Shown: positions 1-6,994 of the stretch, in pieces
Position numbering within the stretch: the first letter of the stretch is position 1
Layout of the letters: each line of letters starts with the position of its first letter
Source: JACCTU01 sp963769665
GTDB lineage: Bacteria; Actinomycetota; Thermoleophilia; Gaiellales; Gaiellaceae
Direction of reading: 5' to 3'
Length of the DNA stretch: 64,000 bases
Assembly: GCA_963769665.1 (NCBI GenBank)
Contig: CAVYMQ010000003.1
Location: forward strand, 2,046,001-2,110,000
Notes under the pieces: generated by a model
Told to the model about the DNA's origin: nothing
Database searches by the model: none
What the model saw: only the letters and a program-made list of their open reading frames with translations
Translations under genes and position numbers: made by a program

Positions 1-8
1 TGGCGGAA

Positions 9-566
9 ATGGTTTCCACCAACCAGTTCAAGAACGGCATGCACATCGAGCTCGAGGGCGGCACGTGGCGCATCATCGAGTTCCAGCACGTGAAGCCCGG
101 CAAGGGTGGCGCCTTCGTGCGCACGAAGCTCAAGTCGACGGACAGCGGCTCCGTCGTCGACAAGACGTTTCGCGCGGGCGAGAAGTTCGCGCGTGTGCGC
201 ACCGACTTGAAGAACGTGCAGTACCTGTACGACGCGGGCGACCACGTCGTCTTCATGGACGAGCAGAACTACGAGCAGATCCAGCTCCCGCGCGAGCTGG
301 TCGCCGATGCGCTCGAGTTCGTCGCGCCGTCGAGCACGGTGCAGCTGCTGACGATCGGCGATCGGCCGTCCGGCCTGCAGATGCCCGCGTCGGTCGAGCT
401 CGCGGTCACCGACACCGAGCCCGGCGTGAAGGGCGACACGGTCTCGAACGTGACCAAGCCGGCCACGCTGGAGACCGGTGCGATCGTCCAGGTGCCGCTC
501 TTCGTCAACCCGGGCGACAAGATCAAGATCGACCCGCGCGATCGGCGATACATCTCGCGCGCCTAG
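9..566 (+). CDS. efp: Elongation factor P
   Basis: Translation factor EF-P, which binds between the ribosomal P and E sites and relieves stalling at polyproline stretches. The 185-residue length is standard for the family. An N-terminal KOW-like barrel (about 1-65) is followed by two OB-type domains. The domain I loop reads KPGKGGAF, with Lys32 at the tip where the functional (in some bacteria modified) lysine sits. No modification enzyme gene is visible nearby. The ATG at 9 lies so close to the window edge that the ribosome binding site cannot be judged. The downstream gene starts 3 bases after the stop, so the two are probably co-transcribed. Confidence 0.97.
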   Translation: MVSTNQFKNGMHIELEGGTWRIIEFQHVKPGKGGAFVRTKLKSTDSGSVVDKTFRAGEKFARVRTDLKNVQYLYDAGDHVVFMDEQNYEQIQLPRELVADALEFVAPSSTVQLLTIGDRPSGLQMPASVELAVTDTEPGVKGDTVSNVTKPATLETGAIVQVPLFVNPGDKIKIDPRDRRYISRA

Positions 567-569
567 CGC

Positions 570-1142
570 GTGGGTGAGTTGTTCACGAGCTTCGACGACG
601 CCTGGTCGTCGTTCCGTGCACGTTCTGAGCCGCTGGAGTCCTTCTTCGACGAGTTTCCCGACGACCCGGCGTCTCTCGCCGAGGGTTGGGTGATCGTTCC
701 GCCCACGGAGATCAAGCATGAGGCATTGCGTCTGCAGGCCGAGCTCGAGGGCATTCCGGGGATCGTTGCCGTGCCGGAGCACTTCTTCCACGTCTGGCTT
801 CGAGGTGAAGACGGTCCCGACCTCGAGCCGCTGCTGGAGCTCGGACCGTTCACGTTGAGCCTGTCGAGGTTGAACTGCTTCCACACAGCGGTCGTCGCGG
901 AAGTCGACTCGCCGGGGCTCGAGCGATTGGACGCACCGGACACCTTCCTCCCGCACCTCTCGCTCGCGTATGTCGGCAGCCCGCTCGCGGCCCAGCCGGT
1001 CCGCGAGGCGCTCGTCCCCTTCCGAGAGCTCTCGCTGGGGACCTTCATCGTGGACGAGTTGGTGCGTGTGCGACTGCCCGCGGGCAGGACGACGGTCCTC
1101 CAGCCGTGGACCGTGGTCGAGCGCGCTTCACTGCGGCGATAA
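570..1142 (+). CDS. 2H phosphoesterase-like (2'-5' RNA ligase superfamily) protein
   Basis: A 190-residue protein resembling the 2H phosphoesterase/2'-5' RNA ligase fold, whose members act on cyclic or 2'-5' phosphodiester bonds. The two expected histidine motifs are visible as H74-V-W and H129-L-S, each in a hydrophobic strand. The first lacks the usual Thr/Ser after the histidine, so activity is uncertain. The GTG start at 570 follows the efp stop by 3 bases and the stop at 1142 lies 10 bases before the next gene, so it sits inside an apparent operon. Family assignment rests on motif spacing only; a specific substrate cannot be given. Confidence 0.6.
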   Translation: MGELFTSFDDAWSSFRARSEPLESFFDEFPDDPASLAEGWVIVPPTEIKHEALRLQAELEGIPGIVAVPEHFFHVWLRGEDGPDLEPLLELGPFTLSLSRLNCFHTAVVAEVDSPGLERLDAPDTFLPHLSLAYVGSPLAAQPVREALVPFRELSLGTFIVDELVRVRLPAGRTTVLQPWTVVERASLRR

Positions 1143-1152
1143 GGTCCCGAGC

Positions 1153-2949
1153 GTGCCGAAGCTCGTCGACACGACGATTCGCCTGCTCGGGCAGGACCCG
1201 CTCGCGGGAACGATGGGGACGGCCGAGCTGCTCCGGCTCGCCGAGATCCTCGACAGAGCAGGGTTCGCCTACCTCGAGGTCTCCGGCGGCGGCGTCTTCG
1301 ACAGCGCGGTCCGCCGCGGCGTCGAGAGCCCGTGGGAGCGGATCCGGGCCATCCAGGCGCGGGTCAAGACCCCGCTCGGGCTCGCGCTGCGCGGGCGCTT
1401 CCTCGTCGGGTCCCGGCCGGTCGACGGCGAGTTCGCACGGCGCTTCGTCGCCTCCGCGGCCGAGAACGGGATCGACGTCTTCCGGCTGCACGACCCGCTG
1501 AACGACGTTTCCAACCTCCGCGAGGCGGCCGAGGCGATCGCCGCGGCCGAGCGCGAGTTCGAGGCGGGGCTCGTCTACAGCCCCGGCGTCGCAGGCGAGG
1601 TGGACACGCTCGTCGAGCAGGCGCGGAAGCTCCCCGAGCTCGGCGCCGCGCGGGTGGTTGTCCACGATCCCACCGGGTCGCTCGGCCCACACGGAGCAGC
1701 CGAGCTCGTCGAGCGCGTCGGAGAGGCGAGCGGCCTGCCGGTCGGCGTGTACTGCCAGGGAGCCGGCGGCAACGCGATGTCCGCGGCGCTCGAGGCGATG
1801 CGTGCCGGAGCAGACCTCGCGGCGTGCGCGATCTACCCCGTCGCCCTGGCTGTGCATCGCGTTTCCGGCGAGTCGCTCGCGGAGGCGCTCAACGGCCTCG
1901 GTCTGGACACCGGCGTCGACGTTGCGGCCCTGTGGGAGGCGTCGGAGATCGTCGACCAGCACATCGGCGACGAGCCGGTCACGCCGCTCGCCCCGCGTGT
2001 CGCCGTGCGTGCCGCCGAGTACCGCTTGCCGGCGGGGCTCGTCGCGGGGATCGACGCGAGCCTTCGCGCGCAGGCAGCGGGCGACCGGCTCGACGAGGTG
2101 CTCGAGGAGCTCTCGCAGATTCGCGGCGAGGTCGGCTCTCCGCCGCTGGCAGCGCCGATCGGTCAGATCCTCGGCTCGCAGGCGCTCATCCACGTGCTCT
2201 CGGCGCAGCGGTACCTCACGGTCGTCGACGAGTTGCGCGAGCTCGTCTCGGGCGCGTACGGCACGCCGCCCGGCCAGGTCGACCCGGGAGTGCGTCGGGC
2301 ATTGGAGCTCGTCGCGGAGGACGATGTCTCCGAGCCGGTCACGCTCGAGGACGTGCGCGAGCAGACGCAGGGTCTCGCCTCGAGCGAGGAAGAGCTGCTC
2401 CTCGTCGGCCTCTTCGGCGACGATGCCGAGGCGCTGCTGCAGGGGATCCGCGCGCGCGCCGGCGGCGACGAGTCTGCCGCACGGGGGGTCGACCGGTCAC
2501 GCGCGGAACGGATCCGCGAGATCGTCCGCGTCGTCCAGGAGTCCGGCGTGGGCGAGGTGACGATCGAGGAATCCGGTATGCGCGTCTCGGTCCGGCGGAC
2601 CCCCGAGCAGGGGTTTGCCCCGCTTCCGGTCGCAACCACCGACGGGGAGTCGCAGCTCGAGCCCGTCGTCGCGTCGGCCCTTGCAAACGGCTTCGTGCGC
2701 GTCGAGGCGCCGATGGTCGGCACCTTCTACCGGGCATCGCAGCCGGGTGCGCCGTCGTTCGTCGAGGAGGGCGACGCGGTCTCGGCGGGGCAGACGCTCT
2801 GCATCCTCGAGGCGATGAAGCTGATGAACGAGATCAAGGCGGAGACGGAGGGGATCGTCCGGAAGATCCACGTCCAGAACGCCCAGCCCGTCGAGTTCGG
2901 CCAGCTGCTGTTCGAGCTCGAGCCGCTCCCGGGCAGGCCGCTTGTTTAG
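1153..2949 (+). CDS. Carboxyltransferase-like domain fused to biotin carboxyl carrier protein
   Basis: A 598-residue fusion. Residues 1-450 follow the pyruvate/oxaloacetate carboxyltransferase (OadA/PycB) fold end to end, including PWERIR, LRGRFLVG, NGIDVFR and LNDVSNLR. Residues about 465-500 resemble the AccB N-terminus. Residues 515-595 are a biotinyl domain with EAMKLMNE and biotinylated Lys556. The metal-site residues are missing: the RD of LRDAHQS is Arg10-Leu11, the carbamylated Lys is His171, and the HxH pair is Tyr200-Cys-Gln202. The domain is therefore probably structural, or has another activity. GTG 1153 was chosen because homology begins at once (VDTTIR); the open frame reaches upstream into the previous gene. 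The stop overlaps the accC start by 8 bases, so the carrier and biotin carboxylase are likely translated together. Confidence 0.88.
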   Translation: MPKLVDTTIRLLGQDPLAGTMGTAELLRLAEILDRAGFAYLEVSGGGVFDSAVRRGVESPWERIRAIQARVKTPLGLALRGRFLVGSRPVDGEFARRFVASAAENGIDVFRLHDPLNDVSNLREAAEAIAAAEREFEAGLVYSPGVAGEVDTLVEQARKLPELGAARVVVHDPTGSLGPHGAAELVERVGEASGLPVGVYCQGAGGNAMSAALEAMRAGADLAACAIYPVALAVHRVSGESLAEALNGLGLDTGVDVAALWEASEIVDQHIGDEPVTPLAPRVAVRAAEYRLPAGLVAGIDASLRAQAAGDRLDEVLEELSQIRGEVGSPPLAAPIGQILGSQALIHVLSAQRYLTVVDELRELVSGAYGTPPGQVDPGVRRALELVAEDDVSEPVTLEDVREQTQGLASSEEELLLVGLFGDDAEALLQGIRARAGGDESAARGVDRSRAERIREIVRVVQESGVGEVTIEESGMRVSVRRTPEQGFAPLPVATTDGESQLEPVVASALANGFVRVEAPMVGTFYRASQPGAPSFVEEGDAVSAGQTLCILEAMKLMNEIKAETEGIVRKIHVQNAQPVEFGQLLFELEPLPGRPLV

Positions 2950-4306
2950 CCGGGTCCTGGTCGCGAACCGCGGCGAGGTCGCGGTACGCGTGATCCGCGC
3001 CCTGCACGAGCTCGGCGTCGAGGCGGTCGCGGTCTACTCGACCGTGGACAAGGACGCGATGCATGTGCGCATGGTCGACCGCGCGGTTTGCATCGGTCCG
3101 CCGGCGGCGACCGAGAGCTACCTGCGCATTCCCAGCGTGATCGCGGCGGCGGAGACGACCGGCTGCGAGGCGGTCCACCCGGGCTGGGGCTTCCTCGCGG
3201 AGAACCCGGCGTTCGTGACCGCCTGCGAGGAGAACGACCTCGTGTTCGTCGGCCCCGACGCCGAGGTGATGGCGCGGATGGGCGACAAGACGCAGGCGAA
3301 AGCGGCACTGCGCGAAGCGGGCGTCCCGCTCGTCCCGGGAACGGAAGGAGCGGCGACGTTGCACCAGGCGCGGCTCGCGGCCGCCGACGTGGGCTTCCCG
3401 GTCCTGCTCAAGGCGAGCGCCGGTGGAGGCGGGAAGGGCATGCGGCTCGTGACCGACCCCGACGATCTCGACGACGCGTACGCGAGCGCGTCTGGCGAGG
3501 CGCAGGCCGCGTTCGGCGACGGCAGCCTCTACGTCGAGAAGGCGGTCAAGCCTGCACGCCACGTCGAGATCCAGGTGCTCTGCGACGACCACGGCAACGT
3601 GCTCACGCTCGGCGAGCGCGAATGCTCGATCCAGCGGCGTCACCAGAAGCTCGTCGAGGAGTCGCCCTCGCCTGCCCTCGACCCGGACACGCGCGAGGCG
3701 ATGGAAGCGGCGGCCGAGCGCGCGTGTCGCGCGATCGGCTACCTGAACGCCGGCACGTTCGAGTTCCTGCTCGGGCCGGACCGCAGCTTCTACTTCATCG
3801 AGCTCAACTGCCGCCTGCAGGTCGAGCATCCCGTGAGCGAGCTCGTGACGGGGATCGACATCGTGCGCGAGCAGCTGCGCATCGCCGCGGGCGAGCCGGT
3901 CGTGCTGACCGGGCGCGCACCGCGCAGTGGACACGCGATCGAGCTGCGGATCAACGCGGAGGACCCGTCGCGCGGCTTCCTGCCGGCGCCGGGCACGATC
4001 GAGCGCTTCCGTCCGCCGCTCGGGCCGTTCGACCGCGTCGACACGTGCGTCGAGGACGGCAGCGTCGTCTCGCCGTACTACGACTCTCTGATCGCGAAAC
4101 TGATCGTGTGGGACGCGAACCGGCCGGCTGCGATCTCGCGTGCGCTGCGCGCGCTCGGGGAGCTCGAGGTCCGCGGTGTGCCGACGACGCGCGAGGCCGC
4201 GATCGACATCCTGCGCAGCGAGGAGTTCCAGCGGGGGGACTACTCGACGACGTTCCTCGAGGAGGCCGGCGCGCGCCTTCCGGCGCTGAGCAGCTCGGCC
4301 GAGTGA
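2942..4306 (+). CDS. accC: Biotin carboxylase subunit of a biotin-dependent carboxylase
   Basis: ATP-dependent biotin carboxylase that carboxylates the biotin on the carrier protein, the first half-reaction of acetyl-, propionyl- or pyruvate-type carboxylases. The 454 residues cover the N-terminal VLVANRGE motif (6-13), the ATP-grasp region with Lys157 and glycine-rich loop GGGGKGM (161-167), the catalytic RLQVEHPVSE segment near 290, and the C-terminal cap. The metal-site segment reads FIELNCR where most members have an N-T-R version. The TTG start at 2942 overlaps the end of the carrier fusion by 8 bases, which indicates translational coupling. No active carboxyltransferase gene is present in the window. 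Confidence 0.95.
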   Translation: MFSRVLVANRGEVAVRVIRALHELGVEAVAVYSTVDKDAMHVRMVDRAVCIGPPAATESYLRIPSVIAAAETTGCEAVHPGWGFLAENPAFVTACEENDLVFVGPDAEVMARMGDKTQAKAALREAGVPLVPGTEGAATLHQARLAAADVGFPVLLKASAGGGGKGMRLVTDPDDLDDAYASASGEAQAAFGDGSLYVEKAVKPARHVEIQVLCDDHGNVLTLGERECSIQRRHQKLVEESPSPALDPDTREAMEAAAERACRAIGYLNAGTFEFLLGPDRSFYFIELNCRLQVEHPVSELVTGIDIVREQLRIAAGEPVVLTGRAPRSGHAIELRINAEDPSRGFLPAPGTIERFRPPLGPFDRVDTCVEDGSVVSPYYDSLIAKLIVWDANRPAAISRALRALGELEVRGVPTTREAAIDILRSEEFQRGDYSTTFLEEAGARLPALSSSAE

Positions 4307-4608
4307 ACGCGCACGAGCTCACGGGACCAGGCGGCACGATCACGGTCACTCCCGCCGCGCTGACGCAGATCGTCGTGCGCGCAGCAGAGCGAGCGGACGG
4401 CGCACGCGTGCGTCGTCCCCGACGCGGGCTCGAGATCGAGCTCGCGAACGGCCATGCGCGGGTCGAGCTCGAGCTCGCCGCGCGCTTCGGGCTCGTGCTG
4501 CCGGACGTGGCGCGGGAAGTACAGGAACGTGTCAGCGGCGCGCTCGAGACGATGTGCGGGCTGGTCGTCGACGCGGTCGACGTCTCGGTCGAGGAGTTCG
4601 AGGACTGA
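4303..4608 (+). CDS. Asp23/YloU-family (Gls24-type) protein
   Basis: A 101-residue protein of the Asp23/Gls24 (YloU) family, small soluble proteins of poorly known role often encoded just before nusB. Visible features are an N-terminal segment with ITVTPAALTQIVVRAAE, the central ELANGHARVELELA strands and the C-terminal REVQERVSGALETM helix that ends in acidic VEEFED. GTG 4303 overlaps the accC stop by 4 bases (GTGA), and its own stop overlaps the nusB ATG by one base. The tight spacing makes it part of the accC-nusB transcription unit. Confidence 0.82.
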   Translation: MNAHELTGPGGTITVTPAALTQIVVRAAERADGARVRRPRRGLEIELANGHARVELELAARFGLVLPDVAREVQERVSGALETMCGLVVDAVDVSVEEFED

Positions 4609-4988
4609 TGTCGACCGGTCGCCGCGCCGCGCGCCGCACCGCGCTCTTCCTGCTGTACCAGTGGGACGTCACGGGCCAGCCGCTCGCGTCGCTCCACGAA
4701 GGCGAGATCGACGAGTACGCGCGCTCGCTCGCGGAGTCCGTGGCGGCGCGCGCTGCCGAGCTCGACGCGTTGATCACCGAGGCCGCCGAAGGCTGGACCG
4801 CCGATCGGCTCGGCGCGATCGAGCGAAATGTACTGCGGATCGCGGTGCACGAGCTCCAGTCCGGCGACGTGCCGGAGCCGGTCGCGATCGACGAGGCCGT
4901 CGGCCTCGCGAAGCGCTATGCGAGCGACGAGGCGGGGCGCCTCGTCAACGGGATCCTCGGTCGGATTCAGCGCGAGCTCGTAGCCTGA
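4608..4988 (+). CDS. nusB: Transcription antitermination factor NusB
   Basis: NusB binds boxA RNA with NusE (S10) and supports rRNA antitermination. The 126-residue all-helical protein begins RRAARRTALFLLYQWD, a typical NusB opening, and contains LGAIERNVLRIAVHEL, IDEAVGLAKRYASDEAGR and VNGILGRI, the conserved helices of the family. The ATG at 4608 overlaps the preceding stop as TGATG. The last 44 bases overlap, tail to tail, the 3' end of the opposite-strand ion channel gene. Confidence 0.95.
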   Translation: MSTGRRAARRTALFLLYQWDVTGQPLASLHEGEIDEYARSLAESVAARAAELDALITEAAEGWTADRLGAIERNVLRIAVHELQSGDVPEPVAIDEAVGLAKRYASDEAGRLVNGILGRIQRELVA

Positions 4989-5787
4989 GCTCGTCCTCGA
5001 GCTCGCTCAGCGCCGCACGCAGCATCGCGATCCGCTCGGCGACCGGCGCGGGCGAGATGTCGCCGTCGACTTCGGCTCCGAGCGCACGCCGCCGCTCGAT
5101 CTCCCGCGCCTCTTCCATCGAGTTGAGCACGATCCCGATCAGCAGGTTCAGCACGATGAACGCCGCAATGAGGACGAACGTGACGAAGTAGATCCACGAC
5201 CACGGGTGCACCGACATGCCGGCGTTCATGTAGGCGGGGAAGTTCTCGAGCGTCAGCATCACGAACAGCGTGAGCATCGCCGCGCCGATCGTTCCCCAGT
5301 CGTCGGGCAGCTCTTCGCCGAACAACAGCCAGCCGATCATTCCGTAGACGAAGAGCAGCAGCGTGACGAGCATCGTCATGCTGAAGAGCGGCGGCAGGCT
5401 TCGAATGACGCCCTGAAGCAGGATCCGCAGGTCGGGCAGCAGGCGGACGATCCGGACGACGCGCAGCAACCGTGCGAGCCGCAGGAGCGTCGAGCTCTCG
5501 CGCACGATAGGGAGGAAGGCGGAACCGACGACGACGAAGTCGAAGATGTTCCAGCCGCCGCGGAAGAAGTCCTGCGGGCGCCTGCCGTACGAGGCGATCC
5601 GGAGCAGCAACTCGACGACGAAGATCCCGAGGAACACGCCGTTCAGGAGGTTGAGCGTGTCACCGTGCTCTGCGACGACGTCCTCGTAGGTCTGGAGCCC
5701 GAGCACGACGGCATTCGCGAGGATCACCGTGATGATCACGGTGTCGAACGCGGTTGAGCCGACGATACGCCGCAGCGTCTGCGCCAT
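4945..5787 (-). CDS. Single-domain voltage-gated cation channel (NaChBac-like)
   Basis: A 280-residue bacterial one-repeat voltage-gated channel, expected to assemble as a tetramer in the cytoplasmic membrane. Six membrane segments are visible: S1 about 15-33, S2 46-64, S3 79-94, S4 98-118, S5 132-156 and S6 196-222. S4 carries arginines at 103, 106, 109, 112 and 115, the three-residue spacing of a voltage sensor. The pore loop reads TLENFPAY (179-186), where the classical sodium channels have TLESW, so ion selectivity is open. A charged C-terminal helix (224-275) probably forms the tetrameric coiled coil. ATG 5787 lies 8 bases after a TATCGT box shared back to back with the divergent gene. 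The 3' end overlaps nusB. Confidence 0.9.
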   Translation of the reverse strand: MAQTLRRIVGSTAFDTVIITVILANAVVLGLQTYEDVVAEHGDTLNLLNGVFLGIFVVELLLRIASYGRRPQDFFRGGWNIFDFVVVGSAFLPIVRESSTLLRLARLLRVVRIVRLLPDLRILLQGVIRSLPPLFSMTMLVTLLLFVYGMIGWLLFGEELPDDWGTIGAAMLTLFVMLTLENFPAYMNAGMSVHPWSWIYFVTFVLIAAFIVLNLLIGIVLNSMEEAREIERRRALGAEVDGDISPAPVAERIAMLRAALSELEDELRLRARAESDRGSR

Positions 5788-5795
5788 GGGGCGGG

Positions 5796-5805
5796 ACGAT
5801 ACGCT
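5796..5805. promoter_or_regulatory. Overlapping divergent -10 boxes, channel gene / 5812 gene
   Basis: The ten bases ACGATACGCT read TACGCT (5800-5805) on the plus strand, 6 bases before ATG 5812, and TATCGT (5801-5796) on the minus strand, 8 bases before ATG 5787. Both spacings would place transcription starts at or within about 2 bases of the start codons, giving leaderless mRNAs. No convincing -35 element was seen. Inferred from sequence only. Confidence 0.45.
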
Positions 5806-5811
5806 GCGCGC

Positions 5812-6012
5812 ATGAGCGCCGAAGAGAGCCTGCAGCGCGCGGAGAGCCTGCTCGACCGCCTCGAGGCGGCCCGCGCGCGGCTGGAGGCGACCGAGGAGCC
5901 GGAAGCGGCGCTCGAGATCCTCGGCGAGCTCTCGGAGATCGCGCGAGAGGTCGAGGCGGAGATCCAGCGTGCGAAGCGCGAGGCCGAGGCCGAGTCGGAT
6001 GCGGAGCGTTGA
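5812..6012 (+). CDS. Small coiled-coil protein, possibly XseB-like
   Basis: A 66-residue, almost entirely helical and highly charged protein (LLDRLEAARARLEATEEPEAA near the N-terminus). Size, two-helix pattern and position just upstream of a polyprenyl synthase gene recall exodeoxyribonuclease VII small subunit (XseB), which in many bacteria precedes ispA. The sequence match is weak and no xseA is present, so this is a context-based guess. The ATG at 5812 lies 6 bases after a TACGCT box, suggesting a leaderless message. It overlaps the next gene by 14 bases. Confidence 0.55.
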   Translation: MSAEESLQRAESLLDRLEAARARLEATEEPEAALEILGELSEIAREVEAEIQRAKREAEAESDAER

Positions 6013-6757
6013 CGAGCTCCGCGAGCTCGTCGAGGACGCGCTCGCCGAGCTGAGCCCGGCGGGTCCGGCGGGTCTCGACGAGGCCATCCGGTACGCGCTC
6101 GAGGGCGGCGGCAAGCGAATTCGGCCCGTGCTCTGCCTCGCGGTCGGCGAGGCGGTCGGGTTGGAGCCCGAGGACGTGCTCCCGGCAGCGTGCGCCGTCG
6201 AGCTCGTGCATTCGTTCTCGCTCGTCCATGACGACCTGCCGGCGCTCGACGACGACGACACGCGCCGGGGACGACCGAGCACGTGGGCGCAGTTCGGCGA
6301 GTCCGTCGCGGTGTTGGCGGGGGACGCGCTCCTCGTCGAGGCGCTCCGCCTCGCGCTCTCCTACGAGACGCCTGCGGTGGCGCGCGAGCTCGCGGCTGCC
6401 ACGCTCGGGATGATCGGCGGCCAGTACCTGGACGTGACCGGCTCGGCCGACGACCTCGCGGCTCTGAACCGCTTGAAGACCGGCCGGCTCTTCGAGGCGT
6501 CAGTCGCGCTGGCGCTCGCGGTGAACGGGGCCGAGCCGCAGACGTGGCCTCGCTTCGCGCAGGAGGTCGGCGCCGTCTTCCAGCTCGTCGACGATCTCCT
6601 CGACGGCGACGGGCACGTGCTGGTGCACGGGGAGGACGAGACGCGCAGGCGAGCGGACGAGGCAGCGGAGCGGGCCCTCGCGGCCCTGGCGGAGCTCGAC
6701 GCCGACACGAGCGTCCTGCGGGGCATCGTCGACGGTCTCGCGACGCGCACGGCCTGA
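5999..6757 (+). CDS. Polyprenyl (geranylgeranyl/farnesyl-type) diphosphate synthase
   Basis: Isoprenyl diphosphate synthase of the class I trans-prenyltransferase family, which condenses isopentenyl diphosphate onto an allylic diphosphate. GGGKRIRP (36-43), the first Asp-rich motif DDLPALD (78-84), the GGQYLD helix (140-145) and the second Asp-rich motif DDLLD (198-202) are visible. At 252 residues it is shorter than the usual 290-300. The segment after the second motif (GHVLVHGEDETRRRA) lacks the normal helix with conserved lysine, so the C-terminal lid is truncated. ATG 5999 lies inside the end of the preceding gene and fits the family start. Product chain length cannot be inferred. Confidence 0.88.
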   Translation: MRSVDELRELVEDALAELSPAGPAGLDEAIRYALEGGGKRIRPVLCLAVGEAVGLEPEDVLPAACAVELVHSFSLVHDDLPALDDDDTRRGRPSTWAQFGESVAVLAGDALLVEALRLALSYETPAVARELAAATLGMIGGQYLDVTGSADDLAALNRLKTGRLFEASVALALAVNGAEPQTWPRFAQEVGAVFQLVDDLLDGDGHVLVHGEDETRRRADEAAERALAALAELDADTSVLRGIVDGLATRTA

Positions 6758-6787
6758 TCCGTCCGGCCCGCCCCTCACTCTGGGGTC

Positions 6788-6994
6788 ATGGCGATCGACC
6801 AAGCCCTCCTGCTCGAGCTCGACGCGCACCCGTGGGCGACGACCGAGGAGCTCGAGCACGCGCTCATGGGCGCCGCGCCGCTGGCGGCCGTCGCGCGCTG
6901 GCTCCGCGCGCACGAGGGCTGGCTCGTCGTGCGCGAGGCCGCCGGCTGGCGGCTCTCGACGCAGGGCGAAGGCTTCCTGACCGCTCTCGACTAG
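6788..6994 (+). CDS. Small hypothetical protein, winged-helix-like
   Basis: A 68-residue protein I do not recognise. The pattern of three short helices followed by a possible beta wing (GWLVVREAAGWRLST) resembles a small winged-helix fold, but no diagnostic motif is present. The ATG at 6788 follows CACTCT by 6 bases, a weak leaderless-type promoter. The stop overlaps, tail to tail by 4 bases, the stop of the MMPL transporter on the other strand. Codon use matches neighbouring genes, which supports real coding. Confidence 0.6.
   Translation: MAIDQALLLELDAHPWATTEELEHALMGAAPLAAVARWLRAHEGWLVVREAAGWRLSTQGEGFLTALD

Noticed and set aside
1332..2993. Long plus-strand frame overlapping the carboxyltransferase fusion
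   Set aside because: Frame-shifted shadow, over half Arg/Ala/Gly, no motif.
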